Shown: positions 45,791 through 59,330 of the stretch, piece after piece
How the letters are laid out: each line of letters begins with the position of its first letter
Position numbering within the stretch: the first letter of the stretch is position 1
Assembly (NCBI GenBank): GCA_946800325.1
Contig: OX326958.1
Location: forward strand, 11,790,001 to 11,854,000
From: Luzula sylvatica
Lineage: Eukaryota; Streptophyta; Magnoliopsida; Poales; Juncaceae
Reading direction: 5' to 3'
Length of the DNA: 64,000 bases
The notes under the pieces: model-generated
What the model was told of the DNA's origin: nothing
The model's database searches: none
What the model saw: only the letters and a program-made list of their open reading frames with translations
Translations under genes and position numbers: made by a program

Positions 45791-45898
45791 AAATTAATAT
45801 CAACTTATTATTAATGATATATTTTGTAACTGTTATGTTAATTCAAAAGGGGAAATCGGGAGATAAAATAAACATTCTCTTTTTTAATAACAAAAAAA

Positions 45899-46310
45899 AG
45901 TGGAAATTTTATTGTGTCCCAAGATTTTCTCGCCGAATTTTATATATTTGAATCAACACACTTAACTAACATAATAATTAAAAAAATATTATTAATAATT
46001 AGTTAATATTGATTTAAATTTATGAATTCAAATAAATGATAATTATGTATTAAATTAATTATTAATTATATTACATATACAAATTAATATAAAATATTAT
46101 TAATAATTAGTTAATACTGATTTAAATTTATGAATTTAAATAAATGATAATTATGAATTAAATTAATTATTAATTATATGACATATAAAAATTAATATAA
46201 AATATTAACAATGATATGTTTTTTTTTAATAATTGTGTTAATTAAGTGTGTTGATTCAAATATATAGAATTCGGCAGGAAAATTCTGGGAAAAAATAGAA
46301 TTTTCAGTTT
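45899..46310. mobile_element. foldback MITE with internal tandem duplication, copy 2
   Basis: Equivalent of 19239-19650; arms and the two 104-bp central units are the same. The left-arm-only second member follows at about 46353-46490. Confidence 0.8.
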
Positions 46311-47302
46311 GTCTTCTGAGAGTCATGCTATTAAGAAAAAGGAAAGTTTACTTTGGCCCAAGATTTTTCCGCCGAATTCTCTATAGTTTAATTAACACAC
46401 GTAATTAACATAATAATTAAAAATATGTCATTAATAATTAATTAATTTTAATTTTAATTTTAATTTATGAATTCAAATTATATTAATTATTAATTACATG
46501 ACATGTGTTGATTACTTTTCTAATTGAATACGTTATGTAAAATATAGGAGATATGGTGGCTAAAATATGGAGACAAGTATTTGCTTTTGAATTTAATTTT
46601 ACACCAGATTTTAAATAAAAACGGGTAATTTCCCCCAATCCTTCCTCAACAGCCATGAAATCATGATTTAAACTTAATTAACCCACCTTATTTTAAAAAA
46701 AAAATTAAAATCAGGTAGTAGCGGGTTTTTAAAATTTGGTTTAGATTAGTTTAAAAATATCTAGTAATTTTTTTTTTCCAAACAGAGTTACTGTCAGCAA
46801 TTTTTTTCCTCAAATATATACGATGGAACATCTAAGATGTTAAAAAAAAATGTGCATAAAGTATAGTAAAGTTATATTATTCTTAAATTTGTGGGGGGCA
46901 TTTATATGACAATTAAAACAAAGTTTAGTAAAGACATATTATTCTAAAATTGGTGGCATTTATATTTATATTTATATTTATATGACAATTAAAAGCTGGT
47001 GAAAATCATTTCTCATGAATTTCATTGGTAGTGCAAATATTTTTCTTGTTGCCTGTATAACTTTTGTGAATATGATTAACTTTTCTTAGGTAACTTTTTT
47101 ATTTAAATTTATTTGATAATAATCTACTAAAAATACACAAAATACACAATTTACTAGTCTTTCAATATATAACAAAATAATACAAGCAAGCAAGCATATG
47201 CATAATTTGATAACACATTTCTCTCTCCCTCTCTCTTAACAGTCTTCATAGATTAACAAATGGAGAAGGTGAAGACAACATAAGAATACATGGCATTTCG
47301 AA

Positions 47303-47800
47303 TCATGGAACATTTGGAATTGGAGTTGGAATTGAAGTTATTGGACTCCCATGAAGGGTGGGGATTCTCGTCTGGGTTTTATCAACAAAACCATACCCAT
47401 TTGGAATTGTAGTTGGAACCGAAGTCATGGATTTTCGAAGCAATGTGAGGATCGACTTTGAAATTTTAGTCGGAATTGAGGTTATTGAATTACCGAGAGT
47501 AGTGGGAACTGGAATCGACGTTATTAGTTTCCGTGAATTATCGGACATCATCTTTGGAAGTTTCGGCATGACGAGGTCAATCGGGAGAATAGTTGGATTT
47601 GAGGTACTAGGAATTGCGAAAATATTGGTTCGAGTTGCAAGAATTGCAGGCAGTGTATTTGATGGTATTGTCGGCGCTATATTGGGAATGCTAGGAAACT
47701 TAGGTGTAATAGTTTCGAAAAGTGGACGAGCAGCGATACTTCCATTAATACTCATCAAACCGAGAAAAAATGGAAGGAAGAACTTCACAGAAAAAGCCAT
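47303..47800 (-). CDS. secreted IP-rich repeat protein, PELPK-like, copy 2 (165 aa)
   Basis: Predicted protein identical to that of copy 1, with the same signal peptide, ARPL start of the mature region and TSIPxxIP repeats. The promoter region, including the TATA-like run at 47894-47901, and the 3' flank are also conserved by eye. Both copies therefore look equally capable of expression. Function as an apoplastic Pro-rich protein is inferred from layout only. The 149-codon antisense frame is a shadow. Confidence 0.8.
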   Translation of the reverse strand: MAFSVKFFLPFFLGLMSINGSIAARPLFETITPKFPSIPNIAPTIPSNTLPAILATRTNIFAIPSTSNPTILPIDLVMPKLPKMMSDNSRKLITSIPVPTTLGNSITSIPTKISKSILTLLRKSMTSVPTTIPNGYGFVDKTQTRIPTLHGSPITSIPTPIPNVP

Positions 47801-47893
47801 TACTTGATGAAGAACTAGAAATGTTTTGATGTCTTGAAATGTGGATTGACAATGTTTAGAACAATATACTTGGATATCGGATGAGATGAAAAA

Positions 47894-47901
47894 TATATAT
47901 A
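47894..47901 (-). promoter_or_regulatory. TATA-like box of the IP-repeat gene, copy 2
   Basis: TATATATA on the minus strand, 94-101 bp upstream of the ATG at 47800, matching copy 1. Confidence 0.5.
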
Positions 47902-48042
47902 GCCGATAAATAATTGGAAGATGTTTTTCAGTTGTAAATTTATGACTTATTTAAATATATATATTTGTTTAGATGTTTTTTTGAACTGAAATATACTTGA
48001 AATTTGAAATAAAAAGTTTAATAGTTGCAGATGAACGAAAGA

Positions 48043-49354
48043 TAAATTATAATTTACCAAACCCATTATTTTGGACCCATCTTTATGCAATTTCCTCATT
48101 CCACCTCATCACAACTCATGCCACCTCATCATAATTATTTCAACCATTAGATTATGATATGTGGCAATATATGAACCATAGATTAACCTTTGATTTTGTG
48201 TGATTATGTTTTATTTGTAGACATTTATGTGTCCCTTATTTTACACATAGTTTTAAGCAATTTTAGAAGGCCACATCACCTTACATTGATGACGTGTCAA
48301 AATATTATTTTTTAGGTTCATGTTGGACCAGTTGTATTTGATTTTAATTTTTTTCAAAATATGTTACATGATCAATTGTGAATACAAATAGAATGTGAAG
48401 AGTTCAAATATCTAACATTAATAAATTAATATATAATATCACAAAACATACATCAAATATTGTTAGTATTTTCAATAATTTAAAAAAATTAAGAAATATA
48501 TTCGCTTGAATTTTATCTTTATTTTGAGATCCATATTATAATATATTTAATATTTTTCTCTAACTTAAAATTATGAAAACAATTATGTAAAAAAATATAA
48601 AAATAAATATAATTACATTAATGACTTGTAAGCCTAATAATTATTATTTTTAAAACTATAATTGAAAAAATTGCACATACTACTAAGTATGTTATTATCA
48701 CATATTCAATATTTTTCTCAACTTAAATTATGAAAGAAATTATGTAAAAAAAATATAATTACATTAATGACTTGTAATCCTAATTATTATTATTTTTAAA
48801 CATATAATTAAAAAAAATGCACATCCTAATTATTATTATTATTTTTAAAATAATTATGTTATATACTTTTTTTACTTAAAACAGTTTCATGTTAATCTTG
48901 AAAAAAAATAATGAAAGATATTTATTTACTAAACACAAATAATTTCTTTAACTTATATAATATTTTTCAATAATAAACATGAAACATAAAATGTATCAGA
49001 CACAAATAATTTTTTTAAACTTTTACAATGTTATTAGATATGAAAATTTAAAATATCATATGATTTTGATTTTTGTTTTATGTCCACGCATGTTGTTTTA
49101 TTATTTTATAGTTATATTTGTTCTTTTTTGTATGTGTTGAATTAAATTACTAAATAAATATTTCGCAATGTGTCATATTAAAAAATTGTATAATAATTTT
49201 GTCATCATCAAAATTTCTTAATTAATATGATATTTATTTTCATAAAGTCTTATATTTGATCCCGAAAAATCATAACTATATATTATGTGTATATATTATG
49301 TGTATGGTAAAATAAATGAAACAAAACCGCCGCGAAACGCGGGTAATCTCCTAG
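48043..49354 (+). mobile_element. non-autonomous Helitron, copy 2
   Basis: Counterpart of 21380-22689. The hairpin loop differs by one base (CGCG-AAA-CGCG) and CTAG is at 49351-49354. More small differences from copy 1 are visible here than in the IP-repeat gene region. Confidence 0.8.
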
Positions 49355-50106
49355 TTTAAATTTAAATTCAAATTCAAATCTCAATACCAAAAACAAATAT
49401 AAGAGTCTATATGTGGTGCAAACCATTTTCAACAAGAATGCCTCGATGAGGTCAGCAAATCGAGGCTCGGTTGATTAGTAATCGGTCTTTTTTTTGGCCC
49501 GTCCTAAAAATTATATATAGGAATTTTCCCCGGCCCGATTAACGACATGCCCGATAAAGGTGAATTTTTAACCCGCACATTAGGTCCGTACTGGACAGGA
49601 CTAGCCCCGTACAGATGATACTTGATGCTCATCCATCTCTTGCTGCATTAATGAGACGAGACCGTGCCCGTACGGGTCTCTTGACTCTTCGCGTCTTTGA
49701 ACTTACTATTTCAATTACTTATTTAGTTTTTTTTGGATAAATTTTTAGATAAATTTGTATTGTTCTTTTCAAGTCTTTGCACTTATTGTATTGTATTGTT
49801 CGCCTCCATCCGCCCCAAATATGCCTCTCCTTCTCCGGTTTTCGCAACCAATCTCGCATTTTTGAATTGCTTATTTAATTATCCTCCGATATCTTAAAAA
49901 ATTAACGCCAAATTAATTACTATTACTAGCCTCATAATCATGCACACTAAAACAACACAAAACAATTGTAAATTTGTTTAAATAAGAAACGAAGAGAAGT
50001 TATCACGCAACTGGAATGATATGATCATTAATTTTACGATTGTGATTTTATATATGATTTTTCAATTAGTATCAAGTAAAATACATAATATATATGTAAT
50101 ATACGG
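49355..50106. other. noncoding, start of R1 in copy 2
   Basis: Contains 38 bases at about 49620-49657 not found in copy 1, and the empty site of the Harbinger-like element at 49783. No gene. Confidence 0.5.
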
Positions 50107-50370
50107 ATTCGGATCCGGATATTATACTTCCTTGTATGGCTTCAACCATACAATCAAAAAATATACGGATTCGGATCCGGATCCGGATACTCGAATCTGG
50201 TTCCGAGTATCCGGATCCTAAAAATATCCAGACCCGTCTCCGACACCAAAATCGAATATCGGATCTGCTTCCCGGTTCAAAAATGGATATTTTTTCGAAT
50301 CCGGATATTTCTTTGGATAATGTTCGGGTCGGTTCGGGTAATATCCACACCATTGACACCCCTAATTACT
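50107..50370. mobile_element. truncated hAT-type low-complexity element, copy 2
   Basis: Counterpart of 24673-24958 with fewer GGATCC units and the same right end TTGACACCCCTA. Confidence 0.55.
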
Positions 50371-51420
50371 ACTACTAGTCTATTAATCTGTTTACATGTA
50401 CAAATTCAAGCCGAGTTCCCATCTAAAATATTTGAATTTGGTCCTTTGTTGAATTTGATATGTTTTGATATGATTTGGTATTAACATGTGTTTGTTTATT
50501 GGCAATGATCATATTCAACACAGTTCATTTTTTTTACTCAACAAGTATAAGTATATAGAAAGTCCATGGTGAAAATAAAGAAGATAGTCTAGGAACTTTA
50601 GCAGTATTGCATGAAACTAAACTTTCAAGATTATGCTATTAATATTACTCAGAACGATAAATAAATAATATGTTTTGAAAAAAAGAACGAGAAATTGTTA
50701 TGCACTTCGACTGAATTTTCAAGAAATAACTGTTATTGCCTTTTAAAAATTATGTAACATACTTGAATTTTCAAAAATAAAAATAAAAATACAATGTAAT
50801 CATTTAATTGTACTTTTTTTGCATCTTATCTCTTTTCATATGTCATATTACCAAAATAATCTCTTGAAAAATGATCAAATATCAGTGCAAAAAAATAAAA
50901 TAAATAGACGATAGACAAAATCACAGATAAATAAAGATTTGAGTTATTTTATTTTTTGCGTTTTAAGAAATAAGATATATATACAATCAAATATAATTTT
51001 GGGAGAATAACATGATATATCTAAAAATGTTACCGTCTCGTTTCAGATACACAAAAGATTTCAAATGAAATCTAATTTTGAAATACATATAAAATATAAA
51101 ATATTGACATATATTTTATTTCACATTACAGATTTAAAAGGCAAAGAACATTTCACTTTGATGAAATGCATGAGCTTGAACACCATTTGAAAAATAAACG
51201 AAGATCAATTCCAAGTGCAAAAGGACAATATATATATATATATATATAAATCCACGTACACAGATTATTTGTACATTATCTCCGTTTAAATTTCCTCTAA
51301 AAAAGCGCTTTTAACAAATATCCTTAAGGAATCTAGAAAGGACATGAAATCTCCCATCTAGTAAACAGAAAAAACCCCCATCTAGTAAACAAAAATTCTA
51401 TAATAGTTTGTTGTGTTTTT
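50371..51420. other. R1 of copy 2, noncoding
   Basis: Holds the copy of the gene D 3' flank (50370-50650) and the (TA)n run at 51228-51248 that is the empty site of the copy 1 foldback. No gene. Confidence 0.6.
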
Positions 51421-52306
51421 TTTTTTTTTGAGTGAGCAACGAATTACGTTGCCCGAATTTTATATTAATAGTATTAAAACAGCACTGTACAAGTGGAAGT
51501 TACTACCTAAGTCCTACTCATCATTCCCAAATGGCATAGTTTAGCCTATCTACATCATCTCGGACCATTCTTTTGTTGCATCACCTCGAACCATCCTTGT
51601 GCGTCCAGGAGTATCTTGTTTAGGGTGCAGGTAGCAGACCATCTCTTGTTTGCAAATATTGCATTGTTTCTTCTTTTCCAAATGTTCCAGACCCCCGCCA
51701 TGAAGAGTTTATCTCATCCGCTTTTTGTTTGGTTCGATCTTTGTGTCCTATTGTTTAGCCACATTTGGGTGAGCGTTTGGCTGGGGGATATTTTAACTCC
51801 TAGGCGATTTGCTAGTTTGGTCCAGATATCCTTGGCGAAGGGGCATTCAATGAATAGGTGTTGGGAAGTCTCTTCACGATTTTGAGAGCAATTTGGGCAA
51901 GTTTTCTGGTTTGGCTATCCACGTTTGGTTAGGTTATATGCAGTCAAGAGCCTCTGGTTAAAAACTAGCCAGGCGAAGAATTTAACTTTGTTTGGAATTT
52001 TTACTTTCCACAAAGTATTATTCCATTTTATAATAACGCCTGGGTTTCTCCAGACGGCGTAGGCCGAGGCGGCTGAAAATTGTCCGTTTTGGTTCCACTT
52101 CCATGATGGATTAGAGGGATCCCCCTGGAGCGATGCATTGTAGAATGGTAAGATCTTTACCAGGTCTTTAATAAAGTATGATGAGAACTTACTTGGGATT
52201 GTTGCCAAGTCTTCAGGATTATCCTTTTGATAGATCTCTCGTATCGTGGAAGCCCAAAGTCCCTCTGGCTCTTTTTGGAGGCTCTTTTCGTATCGTGGAA
52301 GCCCAA
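51421..52306 (-). mobile_element. 5'-truncated LINE, 886 bp, copy 2 only
   Basis: A run of T at the left end (poly(A) on the minus strand) and a 16-bp target-site duplication AGTTTGTTGTGTTTTT (51405-51420 and 52307-52322) mark a LINE inserted in minus orientation. Copy 1 has the single uninterrupted target at about 28671. The 5' end shows a 50-bp local duplication (TATCGTGGAAGCCCAAAG at 52241 and 52291), a typical untidy 5' junction. Confidence 0.95.
51714..52208 (-). pseudogene. LINE ORF2 C-terminal fragment with zf-RVT domain
   Basis: The frame reads WKWNQNGQFSAASAY, then LWKVKIPNKVKFFAWLVFNQ and RLLTAYNLTKRG. After one in-frame stop at 51915 it continues for 66 codons with CPNCSQNREETSQHLFIECP and FAKDIW, ending at 51714. 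This order (W..NG.FS..SAY, KVKFFAW, L.KRG, CPxC, H..F.CP.A..IW) is the reverse-transcriptase zinc-binding domain at the C terminus of plant LINE ORF2. The reverse transcriptase itself is missing, so the element is dead. Confidence 0.92.
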
Positions 52307-52322
52307 AGTTTGTTGTGTTTTT

Positions 52323-55300
52323 AAAACAACCGTTTTGCTATTATGATTTTAATTTATAGTTTATTGCATAAATAAATGATGGAAAATTAAAATTATTTTA
52401 AACAATAATAATTATATAAAAGCTTGTTGTATTGTTTTCTTATTGTATTGTGTTCAACTACATTTCTTAAACAATTCTCGTTATACTTGTCCAAAATTAA
52501 TATCACCGTATATACAATTACAATTTTATCTTTTGCAAAAGAAAACTATTTGGTGAATATGTGAATACGAGATTTAATTTTGGTTCCTATAAAATTGTTT
52601 ATATGAATGATATGCTATTTACAATAATTGTATATACGAGTTTTAATATCATCGTATATACAACTATACTATTTGCTGAGTGTGTGAATTATTCCCACTC
52701 AATAAAAATTATAACTTTTAGAATAATATATTTTTCTGAAACATAATACATTTATGTTTAATTATCATTGTATAAATATTTTGAAATAAATAAATAATTA
52801 AAAATGTAAATATTCATATTAGAATAGATAAAAGGGATAAATATTGATCGTTGATTTTAATTCTAGTTATCATGTTTTGTTGTATTCTTCACGAAGCGAT
52901 TGAATAGAAATATGTAATGTTATTATCACCTAATTTGTTCCATCGGCAAGAGGAACGTTATTGTCATTTCTCCTCTTGCATTAGTGTGATAAAGCGACTT
53001 TCTCTTTCAACTTCAGTCTTGATGTTAGTTCTTTTTTTGTAGGTAGACTTATTTCTTGTTGTAAGTCAATGACGTTTATACAATTTTTACATCTTTGTAA
53101 TTGTGTGTCCAATTTTTTTTTTTTAAGTGAACTTAATTCATGAAATATGAATATTATTGATTTTATTTTTTATTCGTGATATCAATTGGGCTGCAAGTTT
53201 TTGTTTGGAGAGTTAGTGAAATTATCATTCTTTGGTTAAAGACCATCTTTGGAGACCAATTATCAAATTTAAACTACAGTTTTCTTTTTTGTTAGTGTAT
53301 GTGAACCTTTGACCTCGTAGTTCTATTTCCGCGAGGCCATTATCATAGATGAATTTGTTTAAATGCGTTTCATTTCATTCAAGGGATGCGGATTTCCGAT
53401 AATTTTGGTCGCATTACTGAGCATGTTAAAGTTACCTATTATAATTATAGGGTTGTTAGTGGATGCTATTAGTGTGCTAAGCTCTTGAAGGAAATTCAAT
53501 TTTAGGTTTCCCTCATTTGATGAGTTGTTAGAAATGTGAAATGTATTATGTTAGATCAAAAGTTTCTTTTCCGAATAGGCCAATTAATTCGTGGAGTGTC
53601 ATTTTTACCTCTATCTGCATGATCTGGACTTCCTCGTGGCAAAATTTGCCTAAGTTTTACAACCTATTTCGATCATTGTTATAACTTCTGTAAAACACTG
53701 TTTGTAATTCGGATCCCGCTGAAAAATACAGCAATAATAATTGAATACTAACTTTAGAAAGATAAGTTTGTATGACTTTAAGATAAGATTTTGATCATCT
53801 GATTTTGTTTCAAGAAAAGGACCTTTGATTAGAATTTTCTTATTTTGTGACTTCTAAAAAAAAATGAGAGGTATGTTACGTTCTGCTTCATCGTGAAACT
53901 GTACTATTTCCTCTGCGATTGCTTATTTAGTTATCCTCCGATATCTTAAAAAACTAATGTCGAGTTAATTATTTTTACTACCCTCATAAATATGCACACT
54001 CAAACAACACAAACCAATTCTAAATTCAGAACTAATTGTTTATATAAAAATCAACAGACATTATCATACAATTAGAATGATAAAATCATTCAAAAGCTAT
54101 GTTCAAACTAATAAAGTGTGAATTATAAGCAGGTACATGTGTACCGTGGAACTTACCGATGAAAAACATGCCGGCAAAAGAAAACAACAGTTCTAAAACT
54201 ATTATCGCGATACTTCTCCAACTAGTGATATATATGATATTAACAATTAATGAAATATACTTAATATCATCATTATGATGGAAAGTTCTATGATAGACCC
54301 ATTTTTTTTTATCATGGACCTAATTTTAAAAAATTATTTTAAGAATTTTAGATATTTATTAATTAATTATACAAAATTTATGTTTTGGATAGTATTAGAT
54401 GATAAATATACACTAGAATCTTACAAAAAAAAAATCATTATTTAACAAATATTCGATTTTTTTTTAATTTTTTTAAAATGGGTCTATCATAGAACCCCCT
54501 GATAGTGTTCAGTTCAAATTAATTTAGTATTAATTTAGTGCTAAATTGCATTCAAGTAAAGAATATTATAATCAAAATTAAGCATATATGTAAAGAACAA
54601 AAATAAATCATACTTTGTGTACAAGGGAAATATTTAAAAGCACACTCAGGACAGGCCCCGACAGTTTGGGTGTCCTAATCTGAGTTTCTATGTGTTTACA
54701 AAATTGCCTTCCAAAAATTATGTAATGTACTTGTATTTTATAAAATACAGTGTTAACTATTTAATTGTACTTTTTTGCATCATATATATCTTTTCCTGTC
54801 ATATATATTAGGAAAAAAAATTCTCTTGAAAACTGATCGAACATCAGTGCAAAATAAATTAATTAAATTTAGATGAAAGATAAAATCACAACTAAATAAC
54901 GATTGAGTTATTTTAATTTTTGTGTTTTAAGACATATATAAAATCAAATATAAATTTGTGAGAATAGCAAGTAATATTAATTCAAATGTTACTGTGTCAT
55001 TTCAGATACTCAATAGATATCAAATTATTAATATATATAATTTTAACGAAATTCTTGCATTTATAGAAGTCTACATCATCACTTTAATATGGATCATTTG
55101 ATCTGGATCAAAATGTCCAAAATACATGTATTTTCATTTGAACATGATGTATATAAATCAAGTAATTTAAAAGTTACATGAATCTTGGTCCATCGTGGAC
55201 CAAGTTCATACATTTTTTGTTTCAATTGAATAAGAAATATTTTCAAAAAATACCTTAAATTTTTGGATATTGTAATAAACTATAAAATGTACATATATAA

Positions 55301-56560
55301 TAAATGAAAAAAAATTATTATTTTAATTAATTTAAAAAAAAATCCTAATTTTTTTGCAGCATATAATAATAAAAAAACAATATTTGTTATATGTTATATT
55401 TATATGAATTTAATATTTCATAAATTATATATAGTTGACTTTTATATTTTTCCTAAAAAACTTACACAAAATAATATTAAGATGAACAACAATATTAAAA
55501 AAACACCTTGTAAATATTGAAAAAATAAAAAATCATGAAACTATTAAAAAATAAAAGGAGAACGAAAATAAAAAAAACTTGATGTTTAAATATATATTGT
55601 TCTATAAATATATTTTCAATGTGTTTATTTATTATAGTTTATTTTATTATTATTCGATGTTAGTTTTTCATGAATAATAAATGTAATATTACAACTTGAT
55701 GAAAAAATGCATGAGGTTGAACACTGCCCATTTGAAAAATAAAGAGAGATCAATTCCAAGTACAAAAGGATAAAATAATCATATTATTTATACATATATA
55801 CATTGAAATAAAAATCGAAGTACACGGATTATTTACGGTTACGTTATCTCTCTTTGGAAAATAAATGGAGTGGATCTAATCATTGAATACTAAAATTTCT
55901 TATAGTTTTAGATTTCCTCAAAAAAATCTCCATTAACAAATATCCTCTAATTTTATTTTATTGAGGAAATTGGAGAAATATTGAAGTACCTTATCTAATG
56001 AACAAAAATCATGTAATATTTTGTAATGTTTTTCAAATGACTGTTTTGTTATTACAATTTTAATTTATATTTACTGTACAAATAAATGATGGGAAACTAA
56101 AATTATTGTAAACAATAATGATTATACAAAAGTTAATTGTATTATTTTCTTCTTGTATTTTGCCTTTCTTCAAATCTTGTGTTGAATGTTCCATTGCTTA
56201 TTTAGTTATTCTCTGGTATCTTACAAAGCTAATGGCGAGTCAATTATTTTTACAATTCTCATAATCATGTACACACAAACGATACAAAACAATTGTAAAT
56301 TCAGAACTAATATTTGTTTAAATAAGAAATCAAGAGACGTTATCACCCAACTAGAATGATATAATCATTCAAAAAGCAATAAGATTAGGCACCCCGCAGA
56401 TATAATCCCGCAATCAACCCGCTCCTGACGTGGTACCTGCACCTTCTGCCACGTCAACAGGTTAAAAATCTATTGAGTACTGGATCGGATCTTGATTTAA
56501 GCCCGTTTAACTGCACCCAATAAGAAATTAGCGTGTAAATTAGTAAAATAATTCCTGCGC
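52323..56560 (+). repeat. R1 remainder, R2 and R3 of copy 2
   Basis: Noncoding repeat DNA parallel to 28700-33230. Contains the MITE counterpart at about 54290-54500 and the 290-bp deletion junction at 53553. Short open frames such as 52561-52746 are not supported. Confidence 0.7.
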
Positions 56561-56562
56561 CG

Positions 56563-56566
<4 letters not shown>

Positions 56567-56604
<38 letters not shown>
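56567..56604. repeat. (CT)n microsatellite, copy 2
   Basis: About 19 CT units; shorter than the copy 1 run at 33237-33292. Confidence 0.95.
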
Positions 56605-56606
<2 letters not shown>

Positions 56607-57080
56607 GTCTGTTTCGTATTCTTTGGAATTGGAACGTCCATACTCTCTGTTTTTGCACTGGTTGATACTCTGTCTATTTTTTTTGTTATTTTTTTACACA
56701 AAAAATTAATAATTCAATTTTAAGAATCAGTTTTATGATGTATTGAATAGAGTTGATTTTTCTAACTTCGTAGAGACTGAGACAATAGAACTGAAATCGA
56801 ACATAATTAATTGATAATTGATTTGATTTTGTTTCTTGTTGATCACCACCAAATTGGCAGCACACCTCCAAAAAAACTTGAACTCAAATTATGAATTAAT
56901 TACTAACGAGAGTAATAAATTAATATAATATTAATAGCTCAAATGAATTCATAACTCAAATAATTCTAAACTACATCCCGATTATTTAATTATGTACAAT
57001 ATCAGTGACTCAGTATTATATACCAGTTTTTATTTTTATACAAAGTTAAGCCCTAAATACTCTCCATATAACAGTCGGTT

Positions 57081-57290
57081 TCAAATTTCAAATTCCTCGT
57101 TAGGAGATAACCAACCATTGAAGCAATGACCCAAAATGATGCAGCCAAGCTGTCCGAGACAAAGGGAAGTGGAGCTTGGCTTCGTCGCAACTTGCATCTT
57201 AATATAGTACTCCTTTAATTTTGTTGGCGTAAACCTCATAAATTTTACGATGTCTTCCCGTCCCGGTGGAGCCTCGGTTTCGAATTGCAT
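57081..57290 (-). CDS. small hypothetical open frame, copy 2 (69 codons)
   Basis: Identical to the frame at 33768-33977. No domain recognised; see that entry for the weak case for it. Confidence 0.2.
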   Translation of the reverse strand: MQFETEAPPGREDIVKFMRFTPTKLKEYYIKMQVATKPSSTSLCLGQLGCIILGHCFNGWLSPNEEFEI

Positions 57291-57299
57291 CCGTCCTCC

Positions 57300-57825
57300 T
57301 TGAAAAGTTCGTGTAGTCTTACTTGGTCTCGTTCACGACTATTACGAACTTGACCGAGACACCCCACCATTTTCCACCTATTTATATCACAAACCAAATT
57401 AATATTTCGTCTAATTAAATCTAAACAAAGTTCAGAAATTAGTAAATTAGTAATTGATGGCTATGAACTTAAAAATGTATTAATTCAGAAGAATTAAGCA
57501 ATATTTAAGATTTGAGTTATTCAGGTCACTAATAACCCTTAATTAGTAAATAGAGAAAACAACTTTTTAAAATAAACATAACCTCATCATCACCGACAAT
57601 AGCGAGATCAAGTTTTCGATAGTCAATACAATTTTGGGGTACACCAATAATATTAGAAGTTTACCAGACGCCCAATTTCAGCAACAACAAATGCGACAAC
57701 GGAACCAAAACCCATAACCTTAAATCCAAATATACTCCACAACTTTCATGGCGGGGAACTTTTTAAGTCGTTTTGGGTCAAAACCATAGTGGGAACGGAG
57801 AGTGCTCAGAGGGGAATCATATGGC

Positions 57826-57873
<48 letters not shown>

Positions 57874-58167
57874 TGATGAAGATTCCAGGGTCAGGGAAAT
57901 TGCAGTATACTCTCTGATTGTGTTAAAGAACGAAGCAAATTAACGGAGGAGATTTAAGATAAAGTTTCATAATGAAAAAAAGGAAGACCATGAGAAGTAA
58001 AAATGGCAAGACGAAATGAAAGAGATGGGTTTATCATTTTTTTATCGGGTTAGTTTTCTTCCATCCGTTTGCAATATGATGTGGCGGGTACGGGCCACGG
58101 GGTAAGTGCGGGACAATACTTGCGTGGTGTCTAATTAATAATTAATAATTAATATTTAATAATAATT
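57300..58167. other. noncoding, with clean empty sites for two copy 1 insertions
   Basis: The hAT empty site (single TTCAGGTC) is at about 57520 and the empty site of the 569-bp element at about 58078. (GA)n at 57835-57868. No gene. Confidence 0.6.
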
Positions 58168-59330
58168 CTCCCTCCCATTAATTTTAGAATACAAGGGTTT
58201 ATCATTCTTGCTTCTTCCTTTCCTGTGGATTTGAAGACCAAATTTTCTCTTTTTTCTTTGAAACTTAGATTTTCGAGTTGTTAATTTCTGGAACTTCGAA
58301 AAAAAATTCAATTTTTTTTTTCCCAAACTGAGTTTTTCGAAACTCAGAGACTAAATTTCTACAATTTATGTCCAATTTCGCTCAATTTACTGTCAACTTT
58401 TTATAATTTCTGCGTGGTATTTTTTTTTTCCTTTTTTGGATGATTTTGGGTCTAAAATTTGAGTTGTTATTTTTATAGTTGCAGTAACTTTTAGAACTTC
58501 ATGATTTTATTAAATCCAATACATTTTTGGTCAACAGAAATTGAGGAGTAACTAACACTTCCTTTAAGTAGGGATAGTGATAATTTGTATCGAGGCTCTC
58601 TTGAACGTGGGACCCACATATGCTTCGACGAAGAACAATATGTAAGAGTTTTCTTCGCTAATTTTATCTGTAAAATTTATTTATTTCAAGTATATTTTAT
58701 AGATCATCCTTGCAATTAATTTCATTTAATACATTTTCAACTACGAACTATTCTTTGCAATTTTTAAAATCTCGAGTACCAATATTAAAATACCTCAAAT
58801 TATCGCAGAAGCATAAGAAAGTATTATATTAATTATTCATTGTAAATTATAAAACATCAGCTCTTTCAATTTACTAACTAAAATTGTAGTTTATTTGCAG
58901 AGCGTCCAATCAGACGAATCTACCTGGTAGCTTGGCGTTTTCTTCGAAAACAGATTTCTCGCAACCCCAATAATTAGCTCAGAATTCTGAAATTCAGCTA
59001 ATTAGTATGTTTGTTTTTGCTTATTTATTAATCATGTGAACATTTTGAATTTGGGTCCTTCAACTTTGTTTTATTTTCTTCGCAAGACATTAGATGATGC
59101 TGACATGGACACATAATTTTGTGGAGAGTGGAGACAACTCATGAAAATATGAGTGCAAGGTACGATAGAATTATCAATATACATTAAACATAAAAAATAA
59201 TGATTTTGTGATGAAAGTTTTTGTTTTATGCAGTTTGGTCCATGGATGAAGTAAATACTGAGATTATCGATAGGGAAATGGAGAATAATCCATGCACCTG
59301 AAGAAAAATAAAAAGCGAGTTAAAAGAATA
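58168..59330 (+). pseudogene. possible captured gene fragment, copy 2, first exon replaced by filler
   Basis: Counterpart of 37803-38960, but the leader and MAGKK exon are gone and about 40 bp of unrelated filler (CTCCCTCCCATTAATTTTAG and on) sits at 58168-58208. Whatever was captured cannot be expressed from its own start in this copy. Confidence 0.35.
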
